Assembly: GCA_009840575.1 (NCBI GenBank) | Contig: VXNO01000100.1 | Location: forward strand, 1 to 33,689 | Length of the DNA stretch: 33,689 nt | Direction of reading: 5' to 3' | Source of the DNA: Chloroflexota bacterium | GTDB taxonomy: Bacteria; Chloroflexota; Anaerolineae; Aggregatilineales; Phototrophicaceae | Part shown: positions 8,902-17,156 of the stretch, in pieces | Position numbering within the stretch: position 1 is the stretch's first letter | Layout: each line of letters begins with the position of its first letter | Program-made: the position numbers and the translations under genes | Notes under the pieces: generated by a model | What the model saw: only the letters and a program-made list of their open reading frames with translations | Database searches by the model: none | Told to the model about the DNA's origin: nothing

Positions 8902-9040
8902 AGGTTGTAGTCTCAAGACTTACTTGCGCTTACTTGTGTAAATTGATCATTTGACGCGGTCGCCCGGGCGCTGTGGCATTGAACTGCAAATATGCTGTAT
9001 GCTTGATGACATCGCGCCCGCCGAAACAGGAGGATTGTCT

Positions 9041-10093
9041 ATGCGGGGACAAGCTATCGCCGTGCTGGAAACGCCCAGCGTGCTCATCGACATGGACATT
9101 ATGGAGCGCAATATCGCGCGTATGCAGGCGCGCTGCGACCAGTTGGGTATCAGCTTTCGCCCACATATCAAAACACACAAAATCCCCGATATCGCGCGGC
9201 GGCAGTTGGCGGCGGGGGCGGTCGGCATCGCCTGCCAGAAGGTCAGCGAGGCGGAAGTCTTTGCCGCGGCCGGCTTCCGGGATATCCAAATCCCCTACAA
9301 CATCGTCGGCGCGCGCAAGACGGGGCGACTGGCGCAACTCGCGCGAAAGGTCAAGCTCAGCGTGACGGTCGACAGCCGCGCCGTGGTCGATGGCATCGCC
9401 GCAGCCGCGCAAAAGGCGGACGCGCATATCGACATGCTGGTTGAGCTGGTCTCGCTGGGGGAGCGCACCGGCACGACGCCAGCCGACGCGCTGAGCCTGG
9501 CGCAACATATCGCAGCCACCGACAATCTGGGTTTCGCTGGGTTGATGATCTACCCCTCGGATGCCGCTATCCGCCCGCGCCTGCTGGAAACATTGAATCT
9601 GCTGGCGGCGGCGGGCATCCCGGTCGCGGTCATCAGCGGCGGTGGCAGCGGCGCAATCCGCGAGGCGCACCTGCTGCCCGAGCTGACCGAAATGCGCGTA
9701 GGCACCTATGTATTTTATGACTGGAACAGCGTCAGCCAGGGCTATACGACCTTCGAAAACTGCGCCATGCGCCTGCGGGCGACTGTCGTCAGCGCCCATG
9801 AAGCCAGTCGTGTCATCCTGGATGCCGGCAGCAAGTCGATTCATTCGGAAACGGTCAACGGGCGTTTCGGCTACATAGAAGAGTTCCCCGCGGCGCGCTT
9901 GCGCCAGGTCAATGAAGAGCATGGCTATGTGGATTTCAGCGCCTGCCCGTCTACGCCGGCTGTGGGGGATATTTTGCATATCATCCCCGTGCATACCTGC
10001 GTGGTTACCAATTTGCACAATCAGGTCTATGGCGTTCGCGGCGGCATGATTGAGCAAGTGTGGGATGTAGCGGCGCGGGGGCTGGTCTGGTGA
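9041..10093 (+). CDS. DSD1/D-threonine aldolase-like PLP enzyme
   Basis: This 350-residue cytoplasmic enzyme has the alanine-racemase N-terminal (type III PLP) barrel and the C-terminal metal-binding beta domain of the D-threonine aldolase/D-serine dehydratase family. TPSVLIDMDIMERNIARM is the family's opening strand. RPHIKTHK holds the predicted PLP lysine, Lys44, and VISGGGSGA the phosphate-binding loop. IIPVHTCVV supplies the metal ligands His318 and Cys320. Family members split or dehydrate D-3-hydroxy amino acids such as D-threonine, D-serine or 3-hydroxyaspartate; the exact substrate cannot be read from sequence. The ATG at 9041 has AGGAGG seven bases upstream, and the 30 preceding in-frame codons carry no family homology. 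The gene ends 22 bp before the M19 dipeptidase gene, which points to one transcript concerned with D-amino acids or peptides. Confidence 0.85.
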   Translation: MRGQAIAVLETPSVLIDMDIMERNIARMQARCDQLGISFRPHIKTHKIPDIARRQLAAGAVGIACQKVSEAEVFAAAGFRDIQIPYNIVGARKTGRLAQLARKVKLSVTVDSRAVVDGIAAAAQKADAHIDMLVELVSLGERTGTTPADALSLAQHIAATDNLGFAGLMIYPSDAAIRPRLLETLNLLAAAGIPVAVISGGGSGAIREAHLLPELTEMRVGTYVFYDWNSVSQGYTTFENCAMRLRATVVSAHEASRVILDAGSKSIHSETVNGRFGYIEEFPAARLRQVNEEHGYVDFSACPSTPAVGDILHIIPVHTCVVTNLHNQVYGVRGGMIEQVWDVAARGLVW

Positions 10094-10115
10094 AAGCGAA
10101 ACAGGAGAAGCGCCC

Positions 10116-11192
10116 ATGTTGGTCATAGACGCGCACCTGGATTTATCCCTGAATGCGCTGCAGTGGAATCGGGATTTACGGCAATCCGCCTATACCATCC
10201 GCGCCAATGAAACGGGCGTGCCGGGCAAGGGACGCGCCGCGAATACAGTCGCGCTGCCGGAGATGCGTCAGGGGCGGGTCGCGCTGTGCTTTGCGACGCT
10301 GCTGGCGCGCTCGACCGGGCACAAGGTCGCGCACATGGATTATGAATCGCAGGCGCAAGCCTTCGGGATGGCGCAGGGGCAGCTTGCCTATTACCGCGGG
10401 CTGGAGCTGGACGGGCAAGCGCGCATCATCGCAGACGCCGCCAGCCTGCGCGCGCACCACAGCCAGTGGGCTGACTGGGAAGCGGCAGGCGCAGACCAAG
10501 CCGCATGTCCGCCACTGGGCTTCGTCGTCAGCATGGAAGGCGCAGACCCCATCCGCGAGCCAGAACAACTAGAGACATGGTGGGAGGCGGGCTTGCGGAT
10601 CCTGGGTCCAACGCACTATGGGCCCGGGCGCTATGCTGGCGGCACCGGCACGGAACTCGGGCTGAGCGAGCTGGGCGCGCCCTTGCTGGACGAGATGATG
10701 CGCCTGGGCATGGCGCTGGATATGACGCACCTCAGCGACCAGGCGTTTTGGGAAGCGGCGGATCGCTACACAGGGCCGCTGCTAGCCAGCCACAACAATT
10801 GCCGGGCTTTAGTGCCCCACCAGCGGCAATTCAGCGATGAGCAGCTCGCCTTCATCATTGAACGCGATGGCGTCGTCGGCGCGGCATTTGATGTCTGGAT
10901 GCTGCAGCCGGGTTACCTGCGCGGGGAGAGCAACCGCGCCGTCTTCATCGACACAGTCATCGACCACATTGACCACATCTGCCAACTGGCGGGGAACAGC
11001 CAACATGCTGCGATTGGCAGCGACCTGGATGGCGGCTTCGGGCGTGAGCAGTCGCCCTGCGACCTGGATACCATCGCCGACTTCCAGCAACTGCCGGGCA
11101 AGCTGGCGGCGCGCGGCTATACGGCGGACGATATCGCCAATATCCTGCATGGCAATTGGCTGCGCTTGCTCTATGCGGCTTGGGAAGATTAA
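10116..11192 (+). CDS. M19 family (renal dipeptidase-like) membrane dipeptidase
   Basis: This 358-residue zinc dipeptidase of family M19 hydrolyses dipeptides and tolerates D-amino acids at the C-terminal position. The metal ligands are all visible: His7 and Asp9 (IDAHLDLS), Glu141 (SMEGADP), His205 (DMTHLSD) and His226 (SHNNCRA). The 21-residue spacing of the two late histidines matches the family, and GSDLDGGFG is a further conserved motif. There is no signal peptide, so it should act in the cytoplasm. The ATG has AGGAG 8 bases upstream. The gene follows the D-threonine-aldolase-like gene closely, and a plausible joint role is releasing D- or hydroxy-amino acids from dipeptides for the PLP enzyme. 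Its stop codon overlaps that of the convergent aminotransferase gene (TTAA at 11189-11192). Confidence 0.88.
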   Translation: MLVIDAHLDLSLNALQWNRDLRQSAYTIRANETGVPGKGRAANTVALPEMRQGRVALCFATLLARSTGHKVAHMDYESQAQAFGMAQGQLAYYRGLELDGQARIIADAASLRAHHSQWADWEAAGADQAACPPLGFVVSMEGADPIREPEQLETWWEAGLRILGPTHYGPGRYAGGTGTELGLSELGAPLLDEMMRLGMALDMTHLSDQAFWEAADRYTGPLLASHNNCRALVPHQRQFSDEQLAFIIERDGVVGAAFDVWMLQPGYLRGESNRAVFIDTVIDHIDHICQLAGNSQHAAIGSDLDGGFGREQSPCDLDTIADFQQLPGKLAARGYTADDIANILHGNWLRLLYAAWED

Positions 11193-12343
11193 ATCAGCAA
11201 GGGGCGCATTTGTTCCAGCGCGCGCTCCAGCACGGGCAGTTCCGCCGCATAACAGAGACGCAGGTAGCCTTCGCCTTGGGGGCCAAAAGCTGCGCCGGGC
11301 GCTAAGCCGACGCCGCATTCGAGCAGCAGCCTGCGCGCGAAGTCGTAGCTGTCCGCGACGCCCTCCACAGCGAAAAAGGCATAAAATGTCCCGCTGGGCT
11401 GTGGGCAATCCACGCGGGGCAGCGCGGCAAAAGCCGCCGTCACCAGGTCGCGGGCAGCGCGATACCGCAGCAGCGACTCGCCTAGAAAGCCCTCACCCGC
11501 TTGCAGCGCGGTGATGCCGGCGATCTGCGTGGGCGCGAAGATGCAGGAGAAGTTGTACTCGGAGACCATCTCCAACGTCTGCATCAGCGAGCGCGGGCCC
11601 GCCAGCCAGCCCAAGCGCCAGCCCGTCATCGCCCAGGATTTGGAAAAGCTGTTGACAAGCAAGTATTTGTCGTCTTCGTTGACCTTGTCGGCGAAGCTGG
11701 GCGCATAAGCGTGGTCATAAACGATGCGCGCATAGACTTCATCGGCGACCAGCCAGATGCCCCGCTCGCGGCAAAAGTCGAGGATGCGCTGTTGTTCTTT
11801 ATCTTCCAGCATCCAGCCGGTCGGGTTGTTGGGCGAGTTGATGAGCAGGGCGCTGGTATTGGGCTGGGCGGCGGCGAATAGCTCATCCAGGTCAAGCCGC
11901 CAAGCGCCGGCATCTGGGCGCAGCGGGACGCGGATGATCTGCGCGCCCAGGATCTCGGCGGCGGCTGGCAGGTTGGGCCACACTGGCGAAGGCACCAGCA
12001 CACTATCACCGCCAGCCACGATGCACTGCAGCGCCAGCGACAGCGCCGTCATGCCCGAGGGCGTCACGCCGATATTTTCGGCTATCAAGTTTATGCCATA
12101 AAGCCTGTTCATATACTCCGCCAGCGCTTCTCGAAGCGGGGGGATGCCCAGGTTGGGCTGGTAGAAGGTCTGCCCTTCATCAATGGCGTCTTTGGCGGCT
12201 TCGCGGATGAAAGCCGGCGTCACTGTGTCGGACTCGCCGAACCAAAGCGGGATGACATCAGCGTGGTGCATGGCGGCATTCGCCAACTTGCGGATCAAAC
12301 TCGTCTGCAGCGCCTGCACTGTCGGTCGGTTGGGAGCTACCAT
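11189..12343 (-). CDS. Class I/II PLP aminotransferase, last gene of the ABC operon
   Basis: This 384-residue fold-type I aminotransferase is of the aspartate/aromatic/alanine class. The residues visible are SGMTALSLAL in the cofactor-binding region, NSPNNPTG, DEVYARIVYD, and SFSKSWAMTGWRLGW with the PLP Lys235; it ends with the substrate-carboxylate region GYLRLCYA. The substrate is undetermined, and homologues are usually annotated simply as pyridoxal-dependent aminotransferases. The ATG lies only 5 bases after the stop of the upstream permease gene and lacks a clear Shine-Dalgarno, so its translation is probably coupled. That makes it the distal gene of the importer operon, unusual for a simple sugar transporter and compatible with an amino-acid-derived or amino-sugar substrate. 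Its 3' end overlaps the dipeptidase gene by 4 bases on the opposite strand. Confidence 0.88.
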   Translation of the reverse strand: MVAPNRPTVQALQTSLIRKLANAAMHHADVIPLWFGESDTVTPAFIREAAKDAIDEGQTFYQPNLGIPPLREALAEYMNRLYGINLIAENIGVTPSGMTALSLALQCIVAGGDSVLVPSPVWPNLPAAAEILGAQIIRVPLRPDAGAWRLDLDELFAAAQPNTSALLINSPNNPTGWMLEDKEQQRILDFCRERGIWLVADEVYARIVYDHAYAPSFADKVNEDDKYLLVNSFSKSWAMTGWRLGWLAGPRSLMQTLEMVSEYNFSCIFAPTQIAGITALQAGEGFLGESLLRYRAARDLVTAAFAALPRVDCPQPSGTFYAFFAVEGVADSYDFARRLLLECGVGLAPGAAFGPQGEGYLRLCYAAELPVLERALEQMRPLLI

Positions 12344-12348
12344 TTTTC

Positions 12349-13323
12349 TCAGTCGCCTTCCTGTTTGTAGAGGGCCACCGCCGCCACAATGATGATGCCT
12401 TGGATCAGCCCTTGGATGAATTGGCTCACGCCCAGCATGACCAGCAGGTTGGCGCTGATGCCCAGCAGCAGCACGCCACCCAACGTGCCCAGCACAGAGG
12501 CGCGTCCGCCAAAGAGGCTGGTGCCGCCGATGATGACCGCCGTGATGGTTTGCAGCTCAATGCCATCGCCGATCGCCGGGTCGCCCACGCCCATGCGCGA
12601 GAGCCACAGCAAGCCCGTAACCGCCGCCGTCAGGCTGCATAGCACATAGACGGCATAGCGCGTCCGCTTGACCGGCACGCCGGATAGATGCGCTACCTCG
12701 ATATTGCCGCCCACCGCCACCAGATGCTTGCCAAAGACGGTATAACGCAGCAGCAGCATGGTCAATATCACCAGCATGAAGAACATCAGCGCGATGACCG
12801 GCAGGGGGCCAACCTTTTGCACATAAAACATCATGACTTCGCGGCTGGCTTTGCCAACTGGCGACGATGATATCGTCAGCCCGATGCCTTTTAAGATGAC
12901 CAGCGATGCCAAAGTAACGATAAAAGGCGCGATGCGCAGCTCGTTGATGAGGAAGCCGTGAATCATCCCGACCAACACGCCCAGCGCCAGCGTCGCCAGG
13001 ATAGCCGGCAGAACATTGGCGCTTTCGCCATTCATCACAATGGCGGAAACAAGGATGGACACCTTGACCAGTGAGCCAACCGACAGGTCGATGCCGGCGG
13101 TGAGGATGACCAGCATCTGCCCCAGCGCGACAATGCCCAGAAAAGCCGATTGCCGCGCCACATTCGCCAGGTTGCGCTCGCTCAAAAACCGTTCGGATTG
13201 CGTCGCCCCGATGAAGACCAAGAGCAAGATGAAGGCGTAGACCATGATGACGGGTCCGTTGCGCCGCAAGAACTGGACGCGCCCGCCCGTCCCCGCATTC
13301 AAAATGCCGCCCAGCGCGTTCAT
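12349..13323 (-). CDS. Ribose-type ABC transporter permease (second permease)
   Basis: This 324-residue integral membrane protein is of the RbsC/AraH/XylH family (BPD_transp_2), with about eight to ten hydrophobic helices. Family motifs include LGQMLVILTAGIDLSVGS, the coupling loop GKHLVAVGGNIEVAHLSGVP that contacts the ATPase, and ITAVIIGGTSLFGG. It forms half of the membrane channel of an importer for pentoses or related compounds. The start overlaps the ATPase stop by 4 bases (ATGA type), and the gene is followed after 5 bases by the aminotransferase. The operon holds a second, divergent permease, so the channel is probably a heterodimer, as in systems such as LsrCD or RhaPQ. Confidence 0.92.
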   Translation of the reverse strand: MNALGGILNAGTGGRVQFLRRNGPVIMVYAFILLLVFIGATQSERFLSERNLANVARQSAFLGIVALGQMLVILTAGIDLSVGSLVKVSILVSAIVMNGESANVLPAILATLALGVLVGMIHGFLINELRIAPFIVTLASLVILKGIGLTISSSPVGKASREVMMFYVQKVGPLPVIALMFFMLVILTMLLLRYTVFGKHLVAVGGNIEVAHLSGVPVKRTRYAVYVLCSLTAAVTGLLWLSRMGVGDPAIGDGIELQTITAVIIGGTSLFGGRASVLGTLGGVLLLGISANLLVMLGVSQFIQGLIQGIIIVAAVALYKQEGD

Positions 13324-14837
13324 GCCGATTGCGCCTCTGCGCCCAGGGTCGCCAGCTCGATGATGCGCTCTTCGTCGGCTTCTGCGCGGCTGATCTCACC
13401 AGCCACCCGCCCATCATTCATGACCAGGATGCGGTCGCTCATGCCGATGATCTCCGGCAATTCCGACGAAATCATGATGATAGCGATGCCGCGGTCATTG
13501 AGCTGGCGCATCAATTTGTAGATTTCGAACTTTGCGCCGACATCGACGCCGCGCGTCGGCTCGTCCAGGATGATGACGGAGGGCTCTGTCTCCAGCCACT
13601 TCGCCAGCACGACCTTCTGTTGATTGCCGCCGCTGAGGTATTGCGTCTCCTGGTCGGGCGAGTTCATGACGATGGAAAGCCGTTGCCGCGCGCCGGTCAC
13701 AATCCCTTCTTCTGCAGCGCGGCGGATGATGCCCAGGCGGCTGAGGCGCGACAGGATGGGAATTGTGATATTGACGCGCACGGAAAGCGCCGTGAATAGC
13801 CCCTGCGATTTGCGGTCTTCTGGCACGAGGACGAGCCCGGCGCGGATGGCTTGCGAGGGCGTCTTCCATTGGGGGAGCTGCTGTAGCGACTCGCCGACCA
13901 GCCGCACTTCGCCCTGGGTCAAGGGGTCTGCGCCAAATAGCGCGCGCGCCAACTCTGTCCGTCCGCTGCCTACCATGCCGGCGATGCCCAAGATCTCGCC
14001 CGCGTGCAGCCGCAAGCTGACGCCGTCCAGGATGCTGTCAGTGGCGATACCCTCAGCGGAGAGCCGCAGCTCGCCTTGTGCATGGTCGGTCTGCGGGAAG
14101 ATCTCTTCCAGCGAGCGCCCGACCATGAGACGTACCAACGTGGCGCGGTCTAGTTGCTGAATGGGGCGGCTGTCGACGACTTCGCCATCTTTCAGCACGG
14201 TGACTTCATCAGCGATGCGGAAGACTTCTTCCAGCCGATGCGAGATATAAACGATGGTAACGCCTTGGGCTTTCAGAGCGGCGATGATTGCAAAGAGCTG
14301 GTCGAGCTCGCCACCAGCCAGGATCGCCGACGGCTCGTCCATGACGATCAAATCGGCATCCTGCGAAAGCGCCTTGGCGATCTCCACCAGTTGCTGTTGG
14401 GCGATTGTCAGTTCACTGACCGGCGAGCGAGTATCCAGCGTCACGCCCAGCCGCGACAGCAGTTCTTCGGCGCGCGCGCGCAGCCACCCCAGGTCAAGAA
14501 TGCCCAGAGCATTGCGCGGCTCCCTGCCCAAGAAGATATTCTCGGCGACGGACATCTGTGGCACCAGCGCCAATTCCTGATAGATGATGCTGATGCCACT
14601 GGCGATGATTTCGCCTGTCGAGGCGCTATGGCGGGGCATTCCTTTGTAGATGATCTCGCCGGCATCGGCTTTGTACGCGCCCGCCAGGATCTTCATCAGG
14701 GTGGATTTGCCCGCGCCGTTCTCCCCAACCAGCCCATAGACCAAGCCGGCTTGGCAGCGAAAGGACACATCCTTTAGCGCCTGCACGCCAGCGAAGGATT
14801 TGCAGATGCCGCGCATCTCCAGAATGGCTTGGCTCAT
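13320..14837 (-). CDS. Sugar ABC transporter ATPase, tandem nucleotide-binding domains
   Basis: This 505-residue protein is of the RbsA/MglA/AraG family, with two fused ABC domains that power carbohydrate import. The first domain has Walker A GENGAGKST (about 38-46), a degenerate signature around ELTIAQQQLVEIAKAL, and Walker B VMDEPSA. The second has the degenerate Walker A GMVGSGRTEL usual for this family, a proper signature YLSGGNQQKV, and Walker B IILDEPTRGVDVG. Length and asymmetry are normal for the family. The ATG at 14837 has GAGGG just upstream. It lies between the binding-protein gene (37-bp gap) and the second permease (4-bp overlap), and it is the only ATPase for the two permeases. 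Confidence 0.95.
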   Translation of the reverse strand: MSQAILEMRGICKSFAGVQALKDVSFRCQAGLVYGLVGENGAGKSTLMKILAGAYKADAGEIIYKGMPRHSASTGEIIASGISIIYQELALVPQMSVAENIFLGREPRNALGILDLGWLRARAEELLSRLGVTLDTRSPVSELTIAQQQLVEIAKALSQDADLIVMDEPSAILAGGELDQLFAIIAALKAQGVTIVYISHRLEEVFRIADEVTVLKDGEVVDSRPIQQLDRATLVRLMVGRSLEEIFPQTDHAQGELRLSAEGIATDSILDGVSLRLHAGEILGIAGMVGSGRTELARALFGADPLTQGEVRLVGESLQQLPQWKTPSQAIRAGLVLVPEDRKSQGLFTALSVRVNITIPILSRLSRLGIIRRAAEEGIVTGARQRLSIVMNSPDQETQYLSGGNQQKVVLAKWLETEPSVIILDEPTRGVDVGAKFEIYKLMRQLNDRGIAIIMISSELPEIIGMSDRILVMNDGRVAGEISRAEADEERIIELATLGAEAQSA

Positions 14838-14874
14838 ACATCCCTCGCCGGCGACTTACTGCTGCGGGCGCTGG

Positions 14875-16032
14875 CTAGCCGCTATCGTCCATAACTTTGA
14901 AGCCCAGTTCTTCCAGCTTCTCATCGGGCATGGTGATGGGGCCATGCACATCATCGCTCCAGTCTTCGCGGAAGTACTCCGCGCCTTCCACATCGGTGAA
15001 AGGCTCGCTGTTGGGGATGACGCCGGAGAAGTCGATGAAGCGCGACACTGGCTCGCCTGCCAAAATCTGCAAGGCGGCATCAATGCACATGGTAATCATG
15101 GCATTGGGATACTGCCAGGCGAGGTACTGGATATCGTGCTCCAGCGCCAGGCGCAAGAAGCCATTTTGCCATTCGCCGCCACCGATGGGCGGGATCTCCA
15201 AGCCGGCATCCAGGTAGGCGCTGATGATGCCTTGCGACATCTGCGCGCCGCCCGACCAGATGGCGTCGATGTCGTCGCCATATTGCACCAGCCAGGTTTC
15301 CATGATGCCTTTGGCGTCGGCGGGCGACCAGAAGCCGGGCTGCTTGTCCAGGACATTGATGCCCGGGTTGGCGGCGAAGACGGCATCCGCGCCTTCTTCC
15401 ATGATGTCCGATGTCGTAACGCCGGGGATGCCCGTCATAATGACGATATTGCCCTCGCCGTCCAGTTGATCGACGACATATTGAGCCAGGCTCGCGCCGA
15501 CCACCCACAGATTCGTGCCGACTTCGGTTACAAAATTGTCGGTCTCGACGGCGCTGGCGCACAAAACCACCGGCACGCCTTGCATCATAGCGCGCTCGAC
15601 CGGAGCCGAAAGCGCCGCCGCGCCCATGGGAACCAGGATCAGCGCATCCGGCTCTTGCGCCAGCAAGTCTTCGACCTGGGGCACTTGGATATCGGCGCTC
15701 GCCTGGGCATCGCCATAGAGCAGCTCGCTGACGACATCTTCGCCCAAATGATCGACATACCAATAGGCATGGGCGTCCATCAAAGCCGACCAGGCATTGC
15801 TCGTGCCTTGCGCGGCGAAAGCGATACGGTAAGGACCATCTTTGGCGAACTCGCTGGTGTCATAGCTTTGATCGAGGCGCGATAGCACGCTCTGCAAATA
15901 GGGCGAAGCGGCAATCTGCTCGTCGGTGAATTCGAAGTCCATGCCACTCATCTCATCATCGTGCGCCAGCGCCAGCGCGCCAACAGCCAGCGCCAGCGCG
16001 ATGACCAGTAGCAGTGTAATCAGCTTCTTCAT
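14875..16032 (-). CDS. Sugar ABC transporter substrate-binding protein
   Basis: This 385-residue periplasmic-binding-protein-like domain (RbsB/LacI type, Peripla_BP_4) would capture the ligand for the importer. A signal peptide, MKKLITLLLVIALALAVG followed by ALALA, gives a cleavage site near residue 23. No lipobox cysteine follows it, which is unusual if the host is a monoderm; the protein may be periplasmic or held another way. The two-lobe fold begins at PYRIAFAAQGTSNAW. The lobe strands DALILVPMGAAAL, NIVIMTGIPGVTT and DAIWSGG are recognisable, and several tryptophans (SNAWSALM, PGFW, GEWQN) could stack on a sugar. The ATG is preceded by AAGGA. A separate 13-codon ORF with a strong ribosome site ends 21 bp upstream. 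Confidence 0.9.
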   Translation of the reverse strand: MKKLITLLLVIALALAVGALALAHDDEMSGMDFEFTDEQIAASPYLQSVLSRLDQSYDTSEFAKDGPYRIAFAAQGTSNAWSALMDAHAYWYVDHLGEDVVSELLYGDAQASADIQVPQVEDLLAQEPDALILVPMGAAALSAPVERAMMQGVPVVLCASAVETDNFVTEVGTNLWVVGASLAQYVVDQLDGEGNIVIMTGIPGVTTSDIMEEGADAVFAANPGINVLDKQPGFWSPADAKGIMETWLVQYGDDIDAIWSGGAQMSQGIISAYLDAGLEIPPIGGGEWQNGFLRLALEHDIQYLAWQYPNAMITMCIDAALQILAGEPVSRFIDFSGVIPNSEPFTDVEGAEYFREDWSDDVHGPITMPDEKLEELGFKVMDDSG

Positions 16033-16053
16033 GGTAGGTTCCTTTCTTACTCT

Positions 16054-16095
16054 TCAAGTAGCTATCGTTGTGTCTTGCCAATACCATTTGTTCAA
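16054..16095 (-). CDS. Possible 13-residue leader peptide before the binding-protein gene
   Basis: The 122-bp gap between the first permease and the binding-protein gene holds a perfect AGGAGG (16104-16109, minus strand). Eight bases beyond it is a TTG that opens the short frame MNKWYWQDTTIAT and then a TGA. The stop is 21 bases before the binding-protein ATG. An optimal ribosome site without a longer gene after it is unexpected by chance. It might be a leader peptide that modulates expression of the binding-protein gene, or a decaying remnant. No attenuator hairpin was recognised. Confidence 0.3.
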   Translation of the reverse strand: MNKWYWQDTTIAT

Positions 16096-16154
16096 TAAGG
16101 TCGCCTCCTATTCGTGATTATGGGCAGGACAGGCTTTGCTTTGCCGCCACCCGG

Positions 16155-17138
16155 TCATTCATCGGTCGAAGCGACGCTGTAGAGGGTAACCGCGCCCAGG
16201 ATGACCAAGCCTTTGATGATGAATTGCACTTCGACATCCAAGCCCAGCAGAACGACCATGGTGCTGAGAATCTGGATGATGAGTACGCCGGCGATTGTGC
16301 CCAGCAAGCCGCCGCGGCCGCCGACGAAAGCCGTGCCGCCCACCACCGCCGCCGCGATGGAATCCAAATCCAGCCCGCTGCCGATGAAGCGATCGACATA
16401 AAGCACATAGCCGGTCAGCACGACGCCAGAGGCAACCGCAAACAGGCTGCCCAGCACATAGATGGAGATGCGGATGGCGTCCACGGGGATGCCCGACAAG
16501 CGCGCCGCCTCGATATTGCTGCCCACCGCATACACCCGACGTCCATAGCTCGTGCCGCGCAGCACAAAGATGAAGATGGCATTCAGCCCCAGCCAAAGAA
16601 CCAAAGGCACCGACAGTACAAACCAGGACTGGTTGACGATGCCCAGCGCCTCGGGCACGAAGCCGCCCGGCACACCGCGCGTGTAGGCTTGCGTCGCGCC
16701 TTTGACCAGCACCAACATGCCCAAGGTAGCGACAAAAGGCGGAACGCGCCGCTTCGTCACCAGCAAGCCATTGCCCAAGCCAACCAAGCCGCCCAGCGCC
16801 AGCGCTGTCATGATGGCGGGCGCGATCATTTCATTGCGTCCGTTGCCCACTTCCGCCACGACCACCGAGGTCATGATGAAGACGCCGCCGACCGACAAGT
16901 CCAAGCCAGCCACCAGCAAGACTATCGTCTGCCCGATGGCGACGATGCCTAACTGCGATGCCTGACGCATGACCACGGCGATGGTATCGACCGCGAAGAG
17001 CTTGGGAGTCAGCGCCGCCGCCACCACCAGCAGGATCGCCAGCGCGATATACACGCCATAGTCCGCCACGAACTTGCGCAGTCGCCAGCGGTTATCCGCC
17101 GAGAGCGCGGGCTTTGACTTGCGCTTTGCCAGTGCCAT
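16155..17138 (-). CDS. Ribose-type ABC transporter permease (first permease)
   Basis: This 327-residue membrane protein is of the same family as the permease at 12349-13323 but clearly diverged from it. A basic N-terminus (ALAKRKSKP) is followed by about eight to ten transmembrane segments. IGQTIVLLVAGLDLSVGG, the ATPase-coupling loop GRRVYAVGSNIEAARLSGIP and AAAVVGGTAFVGGRGG are family landmarks. It should pair with the second permease and the single ATPase. The ATG has AGGA 10 bases upstream and lies 18 bp after the PPOX-fold gene, so these two are likely co-transcribed from the promoter near 17721-17750. Confidence 0.92.
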   Translation of the reverse strand: MALAKRKSKPALSADNRWRLRKFVADYGVYIALAILLVVAAALTPKLFAVDTIAVVMRQASQLGIVAIGQTIVLLVAGLDLSVGGVFIMTSVVVAEVGNGRNEMIAPAIMTALALGGLVGLGNGLLVTKRRVPPFVATLGMLVLVKGATQAYTRGVPGGFVPEALGIVNQSWFVLSVPLVLWLGLNAIFIFVLRGTSYGRRVYAVGSNIEAARLSGIPVDAIRISIYVLGSLFAVASGVVLTGYVLYVDRFIGSGLDLDSIAAAVVGGTAFVGGRGGLLGTIAGVLIIQILSTMVVLLGLDVEVQFIIKGLVILGAVTLYSVASTDE

Positions 17139-17156
17139 CAGCGCGTATCCTAGCGG

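Noticed and set aside
8961..8970. Perfect palindrome CGCCCGGGCG
   Set aside because: It is only 10 bp in GC-rich DNA and not repeated near other promoters; likely chance.
8930..10126. 398-codon open frame on the minus strand opposite the D-threonine-aldolase-like gene
   Set aside because: It is a shadow: the plus strand encodes a complete PLP enzyme with catalytic residues, and the minus frame shows no recognisable domain and a composition (Arg, Ala, Gln, His rich) typical of antisense frames in GC-rich DNA.
14800..15885. 361-codon plus-strand frame opposite the binding-protein gene
   Set aside because: The minus strand encodes a full binding protein with a signal peptide; the plus frame is His/Asp/Gln-rich antisense sequence.
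12349..17138. Autoinducer-2 (Lsr) uptake operon
   Set aside because: The two-permease layout is Lsr-like, but lsrK, lsrF, lsrG and lsrR homologues are absent, and other pentose importers share this layout.
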